From: Arthrobacter pascens
GTDB taxonomy: Bacteria > Actinomycetota > Actinomycetes > Actinomycetales > Micrococcaceae
Assembly (NCBI RefSeq): GCF_017052465.1
Contig: NZ_JAFHKT010000151.1
Span: 186,001-250,000 of the forward strand
Length of the DNA stretch: 64,000 nucleotides
Direction of reading: 5' to 3'
In this document: in pieces, positions 32,415-41,196 of the stretch
Position numbering within the stretch: position 1 is the first letter of the stretch
Layout of the letters: each line of letters opens with the position of its first letter
Made by a program: the position numbers and the translations under genes
Notes under the pieces: model-generated
What the model was told of the DNA's origin: nothing
Seen by the model: only the letters and a program-made list of their open reading frames with translations
Database searches by the model: none

Positions 32415-33404
32415 GTGGGCAACAGTTTCCTGGTCACCACCGCGATCCCGGACCCGGGCCTGCAGCTGCTTTCCGATGCCGGCCGCGTCACCGTGCTGCC
32501 CGAGCCCCCGGACTACGGGACCCTGGCGGCGCTGTGCGCCTCGGGCGAGTATGACGTCGTGCTCACCCAGCTGCGCGACGTCGTGGACGCGCCACTCCTG
32601 GCGGACGCCCGCGTGAAAGGCGTCTCCAACTTCGCCGTCGGGTACAACAACATCGACGTCGACGCCGCCACGCGGCACGGCATCCTGGTGGGCAACACCC
32701 CGGGCGTGCTCACGGACGCGACGGCGGACATCGCCATGCTGCTCATCCTCGGCACCGCCCGCCGCGTGGTGGAAGCCGACCGGCTGGTCCGCGACGGCAA
32801 ATTCCTGGGCTGGGAGCCGGAGCTCCTGCTGGGCCGGGACGTCTCCGGTGCCGTGCTGGGCCTGGCCGGATTCGGGCGGATCGCCCGCGCCACCGCACGC
32901 CGCGCCCTGGGCTTCGGGATGGAGGTGCTCTTCTCTCCCCGGCCCCCGGGAGACAGGCCGGTCAGCGACCAGGAACTGGGCGAGTTCGCCGGCAAAGTCC
33001 GGCAGGTGGCGTGGAACGAGCTCGTGGCACGCAGTGACTTCCTGTCCCTGCACGTGCCGCTGAACGACCAGACCCGCCATCTGGTCGACGCCGAGGTGTT
33101 GGGGCGGATGAAACCGGATGCCATCCTGATCAACACCGCCCGCGGGCCCGTCGTGGATGAGTCCGCCCTCGTGGAGTCCCTGCGGAACGGGACCATCGCC
33201 GGTGCCGGCCTGGACGTGTTCGAGGACGAGCCGCGGCTCGCCGCGGGGCTGGCCGAACTGCCCAACACCGTGCTGCTGCCCCACGTGGGCAGTGCCACCG
33301 TCGCTGTCCGCAGCGAAATGGCCCGGCTCAGCGCGCTCAACGCCGTCGCCATTGCCGAAGGACGCACGCCGCCCCACCCCGTCAACCACCTGGCCAGGGC
33401 ATGA
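32415..33404 (+). CDS. D-2-hydroxyacid dehydrogenase (glyoxylate/hydroxypyruvate reductase type)
   Basis: 329 residues. NAD(P)-binding GLAGFGRIARATARRA in the middle, catalytic Arg in INTARGPVVDE, Glu in DVFEDEP, and His in LPHVGSAT, the usual Arg-Glu-His set. VGYNNIDVDAATRHGI and NTPGVLTDATADIAM are typical of glyoxylate/hydroxypyruvate reductases. The residues after the beta-2 strand (SPRPPGDR) suggest NADPH. GTG at 32415 follows TGGAGG by nine bases. The stop overlaps the glycerate kinase start. In the operon it would reduce hydroxypyruvate to D-glycerate for that kinase. Confidence 0.85.
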   Translation: MGNSFLVTTAIPDPGLQLLSDAGRVTVLPEPPDYGTLAALCASGEYDVVLTQLRDVVDAPLLADARVKGVSNFAVGYNNIDVDAATRHGILVGNTPGVLTDATADIAMLLILGTARRVVEADRLVRDGKFLGWEPELLLGRDVSGAVLGLAGFGRIARATARRALGFGMEVLFSPRPPGDRPVSDQELGEFAGKVRQVAWNELVARSDFLSLHVPLNDQTRHLVDAEVLGRMKPDAILINTARGPVVDESALVESLRNGTIAGAGLDVFEDEPRLAAGLAELPNTVLLPHVGSATVAVRSEMARLSALNAVAIAEGRTPPHPVNHLARA

Positions 33405-34396
33405 CCGTCCTTGTCGCCCCGGACAGCTTCAAGGGGACGTATTCGGCAGCGGAGGTCGCAGCGGCCATCGCCGCCGGTGTCCGGGATGCCGGCGGGAAGG
33501 CCGTGCAGCTGCCCGTCGCCGACGGAGGGGAAGGAACCTTCGACGCGCTGTGCCGCGGTCTGGCCGCCTCAGCCGTGGCAGTCCAGGCGAAGAACCCGTG
33601 GGGTGAGCCGATCCCGGTGACCATCGGACTAACTGCGGACGGAACCGCCGTCGTCGAACTGGCGCAAGCCAGCGGCCTGACGGTGCCCAGCAGCCGGCCG
33701 CGTGACCCGGTGTTGGCCAGTACCTACGGAACCGGCATGATGGTGGCCGCCGCGATAGATGCAGGCGCCACGCACATCATGGTGGCGGCCGGCGGATCGG
33801 CCACCACCGACGGCGGAGCCGGGGCTGTCCAGGCCATTCATGACGGCGGCGGCCTCAGGGGCGCCCGGATTACCGTACTGTCCGATGTCACCACGACTTT
33901 TCTGGATGCTCCGCGGGTTTTCGGGCCGCAGAAAGGTGCTGGCCCGGCCGAGATCGAGGTGCTGGAGCAGCGGCTCCGGCAGCTGGCCGGTTCGTATCCC
34001 CGCAACCCGGCCGGCGTGCCCCGCACCGGCGCAGCGGGCGGGCTTTCCGGCGGACTGTGGGCCCACTTCAGCGCGGAGCTTGTCTCCGGGGCCGGGGCCG
34101 TTCTGGATGCCGTGAACTTCGACCGGTGCCTGGCGTCCGCCGACGCCGTCGTCGTCGGTGAGGGCCAGCTCGATTCTCAGACCGGCCAGGGCAAGATCAT
34201 CTCCGCCATCCTGGAACGGGTGCAGGAATCCGGCCGGCGCATCCCGGTGGTCGCCGTGGTGGGATCCGTGGCGGAAGACCTCGGATCGTATGCCGGGAAC
34301 TTCAGCGAGATCATCGTCGCGTCAGACTCCGCGGCGATGTTTGCGGCGGGAAGGTCGGTCGCTGGCTATTCCGCCTCCCGGCTCGGGCTGCACTGA
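33401..34396 (+). CDS. glycerate 2-kinase (GlxK/GarK family)
   Basis: 331 residues. The family's opening VLVAPDSFKGTYSAAEVAAA, VADGGEGTFDAL, a glycine-rich GGSATTDGGAGAVQA, and GEGQLDSQTGQGKI are all present. It phosphorylates D-glycerate to 2-phosphoglycerate, feeding lower glycolysis. It is somewhat shorter than the usual 370-380 residues, mainly in the middle region, but all motifs are intact. It starts at the ATGA overlap with the reductase, so the pair is tightly coupled. A hairpin at 34409 ends the operon. Confidence 0.85.
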   Translation: MTVLVAPDSFKGTYSAAEVAAAIAAGVRDAGGKAVQLPVADGGEGTFDALCRGLAASAVAVQAKNPWGEPIPVTIGLTADGTAVVELAQASGLTVPSSRPRDPVLASTYGTGMMVAAAIDAGATHIMVAAGGSATTDGGAGAVQAIHDGGGLRGARITVLSDVTTTFLDAPRVFGPQKGAGPAEIEVLEQRLRQLAGSYPRNPAGVPRTGAAGGLSGGLWAHFSAELVSGAGAVLDAVNFDRCLASADAVVVGEGQLDSQTGQGKIISAILERVQESGRRIPVVAVVGSVAEDLGSYAGNFSEIIVASDSAAMFAAGRSVAGYSASRLGLH

Positions 34397-34408
34397 CGGG
34401 CGCTGCGA

Positions 34409-34440
34409 TTTCCTGGCGGGTGCTACACCTCGCCAGGAAA
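34409..34440. terminator. hairpin between glycerate kinase and IclR gene
   Basis: TTTCCTGGCG / CGCCAGGAAA (34409-34418 with 34431-34440), 12-base loop, between convergent genes. It overlaps the last codons of the IclR gene ending at 34423 and probably serves both strands. Confidence 0.65.
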
Positions 34441-35214
34441 CCGGCCGCCGATCAGTCTCGTCATGTGCTCCGCCGTGGCAAGAAGCGGCTCCACCCACGC
34501 CTCACAGGTCTCCAGCGGCATCCGCAAGGTGGGCCCGCTGATGGTCACGGCCCCGACCAATCCCGCCGCGGAATCGAAGACCGGGGCAGAAAGGCCGGAC
34601 GCTCCGTCTTCACGCTCACCCACCGTGATGGCGAACCCGTCGGTCCGGGTCTTCTTCACCACGGTCTCCAGATCTTCAGAGGTGGTGATGGTGGATTCGG
34701 TGATCGGCTCCAAGGGATCCCGCAGGACGGCATCCTTGAGTTCTGGATCCCAGGCCAGTAATACCCGTCCTGCCGAACCGGCGTGGAGTGGCAGCACCTT
34801 GCCAAGGTGCATCTCGCGGCGGAGCGCATGGCGGGTATCCGCCATGGCCACACACACCCGGTAATGCTGCTCCGCCTTGAAGAAGCAGGCGGTCTCGCCG
34901 GTGGTGTCCCGGAGCGTCTTGAGCAACGGGCTGAGGATGTCGATGACTTCCATGCCGCGCGTGGCAGGAGCCGCCCAGTACGCCATCCGCATTCCGATGC
35001 GGTACGCGTCCTCCTCCCGGTCCAGGAAGCCCTGGGAGGTCAGGTTCGTGACAAGCCGTTGGACCGTGGACGTTGGCATGCCGGTAAACTCCCGGATATC
35101 GCTCAGCGACAGCACCGGCCTGGAGAGCGAGAAAGCGTCCAGGATCGATGTTATTTTTCCGAGGACAAGCAAAGGGTTGCTGCTGGACTTCGCTGATGCA
35201 TCGGCCGCCGACAT
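34423..35214 (-). CDS. IclR-family regulator of the organic-acid operon
   Basis: 263 residues. A winged HTH (ITSILDAFSLSRPVLSLSDI, then FTGMPTSTVQRLVTNLTSQG) is joined to the IclR effector domain (ETACFFKAEQHYRVCVAMAD; LPLHAGSAGRVLLAW; GEREDGASGLSAPVFDSAAG). ATG at 35214 is chosen; another in-frame ATG at 35223 is possible. It lies 78 bases downstream of the MHS transporter on the same strand and may be cotranscribed. It faces the glycerate-kinase operon tail to tail and is the nearest candidate for the palindrome at 28584. Effector unknown. Confidence 0.85.
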   Translation of the reverse strand: MSAADASAKSSSNPLLVLGKITSILDAFSLSRPVLSLSDIREFTGMPTSTVQRLVTNLTSQGFLDREEDAYRIGMRMAYWAAPATRGMEVIDILSPLLKTLRDTTGETACFFKAEQHYRVCVAMADTRHALRREMHLGKVLPLHAGSAGRVLLAWDPELKDAVLRDPLEPITESTITTSEDLETVVKKTRTDGFAITVGEREDGASGLSAPVFDSAAGLVGAVTISGPTLRMPLETCEAWVEPLLATAEHMTRLIGGRFPGEV

Positions 35215-35292
35215 ACGACTCACGCTAGACGGTGGCAGTATTCCGGTCCAATCCTTCTCTCCAGCTCTCCATGATCCTGGCCTTGCACTTTG

Positions 35293-36621
35293 CTATGGAA
35301 CCGGGTTGCCCAGTTCCCGAAGCGGCGTCTTGGATGTTTCCCGGGCCCACAGAGCGCCGGCCACGGCCAGCACCGAGGAGGCCGCGACGATCCAGGCGGC
35401 GGGTGCCCAGTTGGCCTTGTCGGCGCCGACGAGGGCGGTCCCGAGCAGCGGCGTGAAGCCCGCGCACAGGATGCCGATCTGCAGGCCGATGGCCATCCCG
35501 GAGTAGCGGACCTTGACGTTGAAGAGTTCAGAGAACCACGCCGGGTAGATGGCGTTGGACATCGAGTAGGTGCCTGCGGTGATCAGGGTGCTGGTCAGGA
35601 AGATCATGGCGACATTGCCGGTGGAGATGACCGAGAAGTACACGAAGATCATGGCGCCTGAGCCAAGGACGCCGGTAATAAAGACAGGACGGCGGCCGAA
35701 CCGGTCCGAGAGCCGGGCAAACAGCGGCTGGGAGCCAATGGCGATGATATTGCCCACGATGCTGACCCACAGCATGGTGGAGGCCGGAACGCCGACGGAA
35801 ACGGCGTAGGCCAGGCCGAAGGACTGCATGAAGGTGTTGGTCACGGTTTCGAAGGACATCAGGGCGACCTGGAAGAACTGGGCCGGATGGGTCTTGAACA
35901 TCTTGGCGAAGGGAAGCTTCACCAGTTCGCCGTGGTCGTGCTTTTCCTCGAAGACTTCCGGTTCATCCAGTGAGCGGCGCACCATGTAGGCCACGATGAG
36001 CACGACCAGGGAGAGCCAGAACGGGATGCGCCAGCCCCATGCCAGCCGGTCCGCTTCGCCCATGGCGGCGACGGGGAGGAAGGCGAGGGAGGCCAGGACG
36101 ATGCCGGCCGAGATGCCGCTCATGGCGAAGCTGGCGAAGAAACCGCGGCGGCCTTCGGGTGCTTCTTCAGTTGACAGGGCCGATGCACCGGCGGTCTCAG
36201 CTCCGGCGGACAGGCCCTGCATCAGGCGGAGGACCACCAGCAGCGCCGGCGCCCAGTAGCCGGCAGTGTTGAAGTCCGGCAGGACGCCGATCAGGAAGGT
36301 TGCCGAACCCATCAGCACCAGCGTGAGCACCAGGGTGTTTTTCCGGCCAATCTTGTCGCCCAGGTGACCGAACACCACTGCGCCGAACGGGCGGGCAACG
36401 TACGCCACGCCGAAGGTGGCGAAGGAGGCCAGCAGGGCAATGGTGGGGTCGCCGGAGGGGAAGAAGATCCTGGAGAAGATCAGCGACGCCGCGGTGGCGT
36501 AAATGAAGAAGTCGTAGTACTCCAGCGCGCCGCCGAGGAAGGCTGCGAGGGCGGCCTTCTTGGCGCGTTTGAGTTTGCGTTCTGCCACTGAAGCCGTGGG
36601 GGTGGCTGCAAGGTTTGTCAT
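35293..36621 (-). CDS. MHS-family MFS transporter
   Basis: 442 residues, 12 predicted helices. The MHS branch is clear from AAFLGGALEYYDFFIYATAA, FGVAYVARPFGAVVFGHLGD KIGRKNTLV, LRLMQGLSAGAETAGASALS and LSDRFGRRPVF. Members import citrate, 2-oxoglutarate, dicarboxylates, shikimate or betaines with protons. ATG at 36621 follows AAGGA at nine to ten bases. It is divergent from the IclR gene at 36862 with two inverted repeats between, and upstream of the other IclR gene. It may be a second uptake route for the acid handled by the neighbouring operon. Confidence 0.85.
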   Translation of the reverse strand: MTNLAATPTASVAERKLKRAKKAALAAFLGGALEYYDFFIYATAASLIFSRIFFPSGDPTIALLASFATFGVAYVARPFGAVVFGHLGDKIGRKNTLVLTLVLMGSATFLIGVLPDFNTAGYWAPALLVVLRLMQGLSAGAETAGASALSTEEAPEGRRGFFASFAMSGISAGIVLASLAFLPVAAMGEADRLAWGWRIPFWLSLVVLIVAYMVRRSLDEPEVFEEKHDHGELVKLPFAKMFKTHPAQFFQVALMSFETVTNTFMQSFGLAYAVSVGVPASTMLWVSIVGNIIAIGSQPLFARLSDRFGRRPVFITGVLGSGAMIFVYFSVISTGNVAMIFLTSTLITAGTYSMSNAIYPAWFSELFNVKVRYSGMAIGLQIGILCAGFTPLLGTALVGADKANWAPAAWIVAASSVLAVAGALWARETSKTPLRELGNPVP

Positions 36622-36678
36622 GAGGAGGGTCCTTCCACACTGAAAGACGGTGCTTCTGAGGGATCGGTTCTGTGTTTG

Positions 36679-36738
36679 TGTTCTATATTTGTGCGTATAG
36701 CGAACAGATGTGCGGTATGCGACTATGAAAAGCATACC
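36679..36738. promoter_or_regulatory. two inverted repeats between MHS transporter and IclR
   Basis: An imperfect repeat TGTTCTATA / TATAGCGAACA spans 36679-36706, and a perfect 7-bp repeat GGTATGC / GCATACC with 11-base spacer spans 36714-36738. Both lie in the 240-base divergent region and are candidate IclR sites controlling the transporter and the regulator. Confidence 0.6.
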
Positions 36739-36861
36739 CCCTCGTGAGCTGACTCACAATCGGCGTTCTTCCTCGCCGGATACCATGGAGAAGCAAGCCT
36801 GCACCGCGCATGCCGTGGCGGGCAGCGGACCAGGTGCACAGTCTCAGGAGGCACGACGTCC

Positions 36862-37632
36862 ATGGCGGACAACGCGGCATATTATGTGAAATCGGTTGAG
36901 AAGACCTTTGACGTCCTCCGCGCCTTCGACCCCGACCATCCCCGGCTGACGGTGTCCCAGATTGCCTCCCGCTCCGACATGACCCGGGCCTCCGCGCGGC
37001 GGTTCCTCCTGACGTTGACGGATCTGGGGTACCTGCGCGCCGACGGGCCCTTGTTCGAGCTGACCCCGCGCTCCTTGGAGATCGGCAGCTCCTATTTGGC
37101 CAACCTCGCCCTGCCCCGGATCGCAGAGCGCCACCTCAAATCCCTGGCAGCGGACCTGAACGAGACCACCTCCCTCTGCATCCTCGACGGGCAGGACGTC
37201 GTCTACGTGGCCTGCGTACCCTCGCCGCGCCTGCTCAGTGTCTCCATCAGCGTGGGCACCCGGTTCCCGGCCTGGGCCACGTCCATGGGACGTGTTCTGC
37301 TGGCGGCACTCCCGGAGCCTGAACTGGACAGCTATATCAGGGGAGTAAGTTTGGAGCGCTTCACGGAGCATTCCGTCGGGAGCCTGGACGAACTCCGGAA
37401 AGAAGTGGACCTGGCCCGCAGCCGGGGATGGGGCATGGTCTCCCAGGAACTTGAGGACGGCCTGCGCGGCGTGGCAGTCCCCGTTCCGAGCGGCGGAGAC
37501 ACCGTTGCGGCGGTCAACGTGTCCCTCCAGACCCACCGCGCGCCGGCCGACACCATTGAAAAGACAGTGGTCCCCCACCTGCAGGAGGCGGCCCGCCAAA
37601 TAGGCCTGGACTACGGCGGCCGCCCGTCCTGA
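36862..37632 (+). CDS. IclR-family regulator (PcaR/PobR-like)
   Basis: 256 residues. HTH with FDVLRAFDPDHPRLTVSQIA and SDMTRASARRFLLTLTDLGY, then an effector domain with TSLCILDGQDVVYVACVPSP, the conserved GTRFPAWATSMGRVLLAALP and VSQELEDGLRGVAVPVPSG. The RFPAW/SMGRVLLA segment is typical of PcaR/PobR-type activators of aromatic or dicarboxylic acid genes. AGGAGG lies 11 bases before the ATG. It is transcribed away from the MHS transporter and the two likely form a regulator-target pair. Confidence 0.85.
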   Translation: MADNAAYYVKSVEKTFDVLRAFDPDHPRLTVSQIASRSDMTRASARRFLLTLTDLGYLRADGPLFELTPRSLEIGSSYLANLALPRIAERHLKSLAADLNETTSLCILDGQDVVYVACVPSPRLLSVSISVGTRFPAWATSMGRVLLAALPEPELDSYIRGVSLERFTEHSVGSLDELRKEVDLARSRGWGMVSQELEDGLRGVAVPVPSGGDTVAAVNVSLQTHRAPADTIEKTVVPHLQEAARQIGLDYGGRPS

Positions 37633-37776
37633 CCGGCCGCCCGTCACGCCCAAAGGCCTATGGCATCATCTGGCACACAGGCGTAGCGTCGATTGAGCAG
37701 GTGGCTGGCAGGTTGGCCGGGTGCGCGCAGCGCTGCCCCGTCAGGCCGGTGAGGTCAGCCCTTCGGAGGAGCCAGG

Positions 37777-39933
37777 ATGACCGGATGGAATGCTGACATC
37801 GCTGCCGGGCCGTTGGGGCCTGGCTCCATCACCTTGGTGGAAGGCTCATCCTTTTGCATCTCCTCGGCGAATGGCGACATCCATCCGGAACACCCGCACG
37901 GGGTGTTCTATGAGGACACCCGTATCCTGTCCGGCTGGCGTCTGACCGTTAATGGAGCTCCATTGGAGCCGCTGGCGGCCAAAACCAAGGAACCGTACCG
38001 TGGCCTGTTTGCCGGCCGTGTCCCCCGCCCGGACGGGCACGCGGACAGCCCGCTGATTGTCGAACGCCTCCGCGAGGTGGGCGCCGGGATCCTGGAGCAG
38101 ATCACCGTCAGAAACTACGCCCCGGCCCCGGCCGAATGCGTGGTCTCCCTCAGAGTCGACGCGGATTTCGCTGACCTCTTCGAGGTGAAGGAGGCGCGCA
38201 TCCGACGGCGCTGGACTGAGTCCCGCCAGGCGGACGGCGACGCGCTGACCATCCGGGCCGATTGGCAGGGCATTCGGAAAGGCGTCGTCGTGTCCGCCAG
38301 CGGCGCAGTTGCCTCACCAGACGCCCTGACGTACCGCATCCTAGTCCCACCGCACGGGCAATGGAGCGCAACCGTTAGTGCGGTGCCGACCACCGACATG
38401 ACTGGTACCGCGGCACCCTTTGTTCGCCCCGACGCCGGCGAACTATCTCCGCGCGACCTCCGCCGCCAGGAGTGGGTTTCGAAGATTCCGGTGCTGCGCA
38501 TGGGCAACCGCTCCATCGAGCGGACGCTTCGGCGCAGCTATGACGACCTGGGCGCACTTCGCATCGAGGACCCCGACCACCCGGACCGGATCGTGGTGGC
38601 CGCCGGCGCGCCCTGGTTCATGGCGCTGTTCGGCCGGGACTCCCTGTGGGCCTCCCTTATGGCGCTGCCGGTTGATCCATCACTGGCCTTCGGCACCATC
38701 CAGACGCTGGCCGACCGCCAGGGCCGCGTCGTGGATGAAATGAGTGAGGAGGAACCGGGAAAGATCCTGCACGAGGTCAGGCTCGATGTCTCAAGCGGGC
38801 TGGCCCTGGGCGGCAAATCTGCCTACTACGGCAGCGTCGACGCCACGCCGCTGTTCGTGGCCTTGTTCGGGGAAGTCAGCCGCTGGGGATTCGCCCCCGA
38901 AACCGTCACGGCCCTGCTGCCGCACGTTGACCGGGCGCTGGCCTGGATCCGGGACTACGGCGATAAGGACGGCGACGGCTTCGTCGAGTACCAACGCCTC
39001 AATGACCAGGGGCTGATCAACCAGGGCTGGAAGGACTCCTGGGACGGCATCAACTTTGCAGACGGCACCTTGGCCGAGCCGCCGATCGCACTCTGCGAAG
39101 TGCAGGCCTACGTCTACAGCGCCTATCTGGCCCGCTCCTGGATAGCCTACGACGCCGGTGACATGGCCCTGGCGGCCGAGTACCGGGACCGCGCGGCACA
39201 GTTGAAGAGGCAGTTCAACGAACAGTTCTGGCTGCCCGACCGCGGCTACTACGCCGTCGCCCTGGACGGCCGGAAGCGGCCTGTCGACGCATGCGCGTCC
39301 AACATGGGGCAATGCCTGTTGTTTGGCATCATCGATGAGGACAAGGCCCCGCTGGTCGCGGAGCGGCTGATGTCTCCCGAGATGTTCAGCGGCTGGGGCG
39401 TGCGAACTTTGGCCAGTGACATGGGCGCCTACAATCCCGCCAGCTACCACAACGGATCGGTGTGGCCGCACGACAATGCGATCATCGCGGCCGGACTCCT
39501 GCGCTACGGCTTTGTCGAGCAGGCGCAGAGGATCTCCACGGCCCTGTTGGAAGCGGCCGAATATTCGGAAGGGCGGCTGCCAGAATTGTTTTGTGGCTTC
39601 AGCCGGGAGCAATTCGACGAGCCGGTTCCCTATCCCACGGCCTGCTCGCCCCAGGCCTGGGCCGCCACTACCCCCATCCAGCTGGTCAAGGGCCTAATGG
39701 GCTACTACGCCGACGTTGCCCGAGGCGGCCTCTGGATGGATCCGGTGCTCCCGGAATCCTACGGAGACCTGCACATCACCAACGCCCCCATGGCAAACGG
39801 CAGGATCACTATCGATATCTCGGGTACGACGGCGACCATCCAAGGCCTGCCCGAGGGCATGCTGTTCCACCACGGAAAGCGGCCGTGGGCGGCCGATCTC
39901 GTGGAACAAGCCAGACAGCGCGGAAAGGCCTAA
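37777..39933 (+). CDS. amylo-alpha-1,6-glucosidase / glycogen-debranching-type enzyme
   Basis: 718 residues. The N-terminal beta-rich domain is of the bacterial glycogen-debranching N type (ITLVEGSSFCISSANGDIHP, YEDTRILSGWRLTVNG). It is followed by an (alpha/alpha)6 barrel: GAPWFMALFGRDSLWASLMA, WKDSWDGINFADG, DACASNMGQCLLFGI and YHNGSVWPHDNAIIAAGLLR. The acids in FGRDS, WKDSWD and WPHDN are at expected catalytic positions. It should hydrolyse alpha-1,6 or related glucosidic bonds in the cytoplasm, since no signal peptide is present. GGAGGA is five bases before the ATG. It stands alone between an IclR gene and the convergent biotin operon. Confidence 0.85.
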   Translation: MTGWNADIAAGPLGPGSITLVEGSSFCISSANGDIHPEHPHGVFYEDTRILSGWRLTVNGAPLEPLAAKTKEPYRGLFAGRVPRPDGHADSPLIVERLREVGAGILEQITVRNYAPAPAECVVSLRVDADFADLFEVKEARIRRRWTESRQADGDALTIRADWQGIRKGVVVSASGAVASPDALTYRILVPPHGQWSATVSAVPTTDMTGTAAPFVRPDAGELSPRDLRRQEWVSKIPVLRMGNRSIERTLRRSYDDLGALRIEDPDHPDRIVVAAGAPWFMALFGRDSLWASLMALPVDPSLAFGTIQTLADRQGRVVDEMSEEEPGKILHEVRLDVSSGLALGGKSAYYGSVDATPLFVALFGEVSRWGFAPETVTALLPHVDRALAWIRDYGDKDGDGFVEYQRLNDQGLINQGWKDSWDGINFADGTLAEPPIALCEVQAYVYSAYLARSWIAYDAGDMALAAEYRDRAAQLKRQFNEQFWLPDRGYYAVALDGRKRPVDACASNMGQCLLFGIIDEDKAPLVAERLMSPEMFSGWGVRTLASDMGAYNPASYHNGSVWPHDNAIIAAGLLRYGFVEQAQRISTALLEAAEYSEGRLPELFCGFSREQFDEPVPYPTACSPQAWAATTPIQLVKGLMGYYADVARGGLWMDPVLPESYGDLHITNAPMANGRITIDISGTTATIQGLPEGMLFHHGKRPWAADLVEQARQRGKA

Positions 39934-39981
39934 ACCGCGGTTCCTAGCCATATGGGCAAATAAGCCATGCGGGCCGGGGCG

Positions 39982-39999
39982 CCGGGCAAGTCAGCCCGG
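39982..39999. terminator. hairpin at the end of the biotin operon
   Basis: CCGGGC-AAGTCA-GCCCGG spans the stop region of the P450 gene (ends 39991), between the convergent glucosidase and P450 genes. It is a short GC hairpin without a T run; a weak terminator. Confidence 0.4.
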
Positions 40000-41196
40000 G
40001 CTGTTCGTTACGGTGACGGTCCGGGGCGCCTGGAAGGACAGCAGCCGGATCCATTCCGGCTCCCGGTCCCGAAGCTGGATTCCCGGCAGTGCGGTGGCGG
40101 TTTCCTGGACTATGACGGACGCCTCGAGTTCCGCCAGCTTGGCCCCGAGGCACCGGTGGATGCCAGACCCGAAAACCAGGCTGTACGGGGACGGACTGTC
40201 CCGGACCGGCCGGCCGGACAAGGACGGCCCGGGACCGGCCGGCGCCGTGATGTGGTTCCCGCTCAGTTCGAGGAGGATCTCGGTGCCGGCGTGAATCAGA
40301 TCACCGCCAAGCAGGGTGTCCTGCGCGGCCACCCGGCGCCACGTGGGGACAGATGATTCGGTGGTCAGCACGTGCCTGACAATGGACCTGGAGCCTTCCT
40401 CGGAGGCGGCGTCCTTCCACTCCAGGGGCGCGGATCCCTGCAGGAGCCGGAACAGGGTGGTGCTGATCAGCTGTGTGGTGGTTTCCTGGCCGGCGATCAG
40501 CAGGAAGTAGCCAAGCGAACACATCTCAGGCGTGGACAGGCCGTGTTCGGACAGCGATTTGAACAGGTTGCGTCCGGGGGCAGCCACGGATTCGGCGACG
40601 AGTTGGCGCAGCCAGACGTAGAAATCAGCAGCGCTGCGGGCCAGTTCCAGTTGCCGGTCCTCGCCGGGCCAGCCCCAGAACAGTTCCATGGAGTCAAGGC
40701 CCCACGTCTTGAGGGCTGGCAGGTCCCGGACGGGCAGCCCGAGGAGCTCAAGCATGATGACGGCTGGCGGGAAGGCCGCCACCGCCTGCACGAGGTCCAC
40801 GTTGCCGGAATGGGTGAGCTGGTCGGCTGCGTTCCCTGCCGCTTCCCGTACGAGTTCCCGGATGCGCGGCTCCATGGCGGCGACCTTCGCCGGGGTGAAA
40901 TAGCCCGCCACGATCTTCCGGATCCCGGCATGCGTGTCTGTGTCGTTGCTGGCGAGCACCGGAGGCAACGCGAAGCCCACGCGCTGCAGCACGCGCAGGG
41001 CCGGCCCCGCTAGAGGCGTTACGGCAATCAGGGCATTCGCGGGGCTGAAATCGGACGGTCGGTGCAGGGCTTCCCGGACAACCTCCGGGTCGCGGACCAT
41101 CAGGTACGGGCACCGGGCCCGGCCGGTGCGTTCCGCCGCCTCCGGGCTATCAGCCAGCAGCTCCGCAGGTTCTGCGGTCGGGAAGGCCCGGCTCAT
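39991..41196 (-). CDS. cytochrome P450 in the biotin operon (BioI-like by position)
   Basis: 401 residues. The I-helix oxygen-binding motif is AGQETT (within LLIAGQETTTQLISTTL), and the heme loop FGSGIHRCLGAKLAE carries the thiolate Cys. ATG at 41196 is chosen because it overlaps the bioD stop as ATGA; an upstream ATG at 41217 would overlap more. It is the last of six coupled genes bioB-bsaP-bioA-bioF-bioD-P450. In Bacillus the P450 BioI cleaves acyl-ACP to supply pimeloyl-ACP; here no bioC, bioH or bioW is in the operon. A pimelate-supplying role is attractive but rests on position. It differs from many class I P450s in lacking a clear E-x-x-R match by eye. Confidence 0.75.
   Translation of the reverse strand: MSRAFPTAEPAELLADSPEAAERTGRARCPYLMVRDPEVVREALHRPSDFSPANALIAVTPLAGPALRVLQRVGFALPPVLASNDTDTHAGIRKIVAGYFTPAKVAAMEPRIRELVREAAGNAADQLTHSGNVDLVQAVAAFPPAVIMLELLGLPVRDLPALKTWGLDSMELFWGWPGEDRQLELARSAADFYVWLRQLVAESVAAPGRNLFKSLSEHGLSTPEMCSLGYFLLIAGQETTTQLISTTLFRLLQGSAPLEWKDAASEEGSRSIVRHVLTTESSVPTWRRVAAQDTLLGGDLIHAGTEILLELSGNHITAPAGPGPSLSGRPVRDSPSPYSLVFGSGIHRCLGAKLAELEASVIVQETATALPGIQLRDREPEWIRLLSFQAPRTVTVTNSPG

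Noticed and set aside
34423..40200. ice-like low-GC foreign island
   Set aside because: Codon choice of the IclR, MHS and glucosidase genes is as GC-rich as the rest; no sign of recent transfer by composition.
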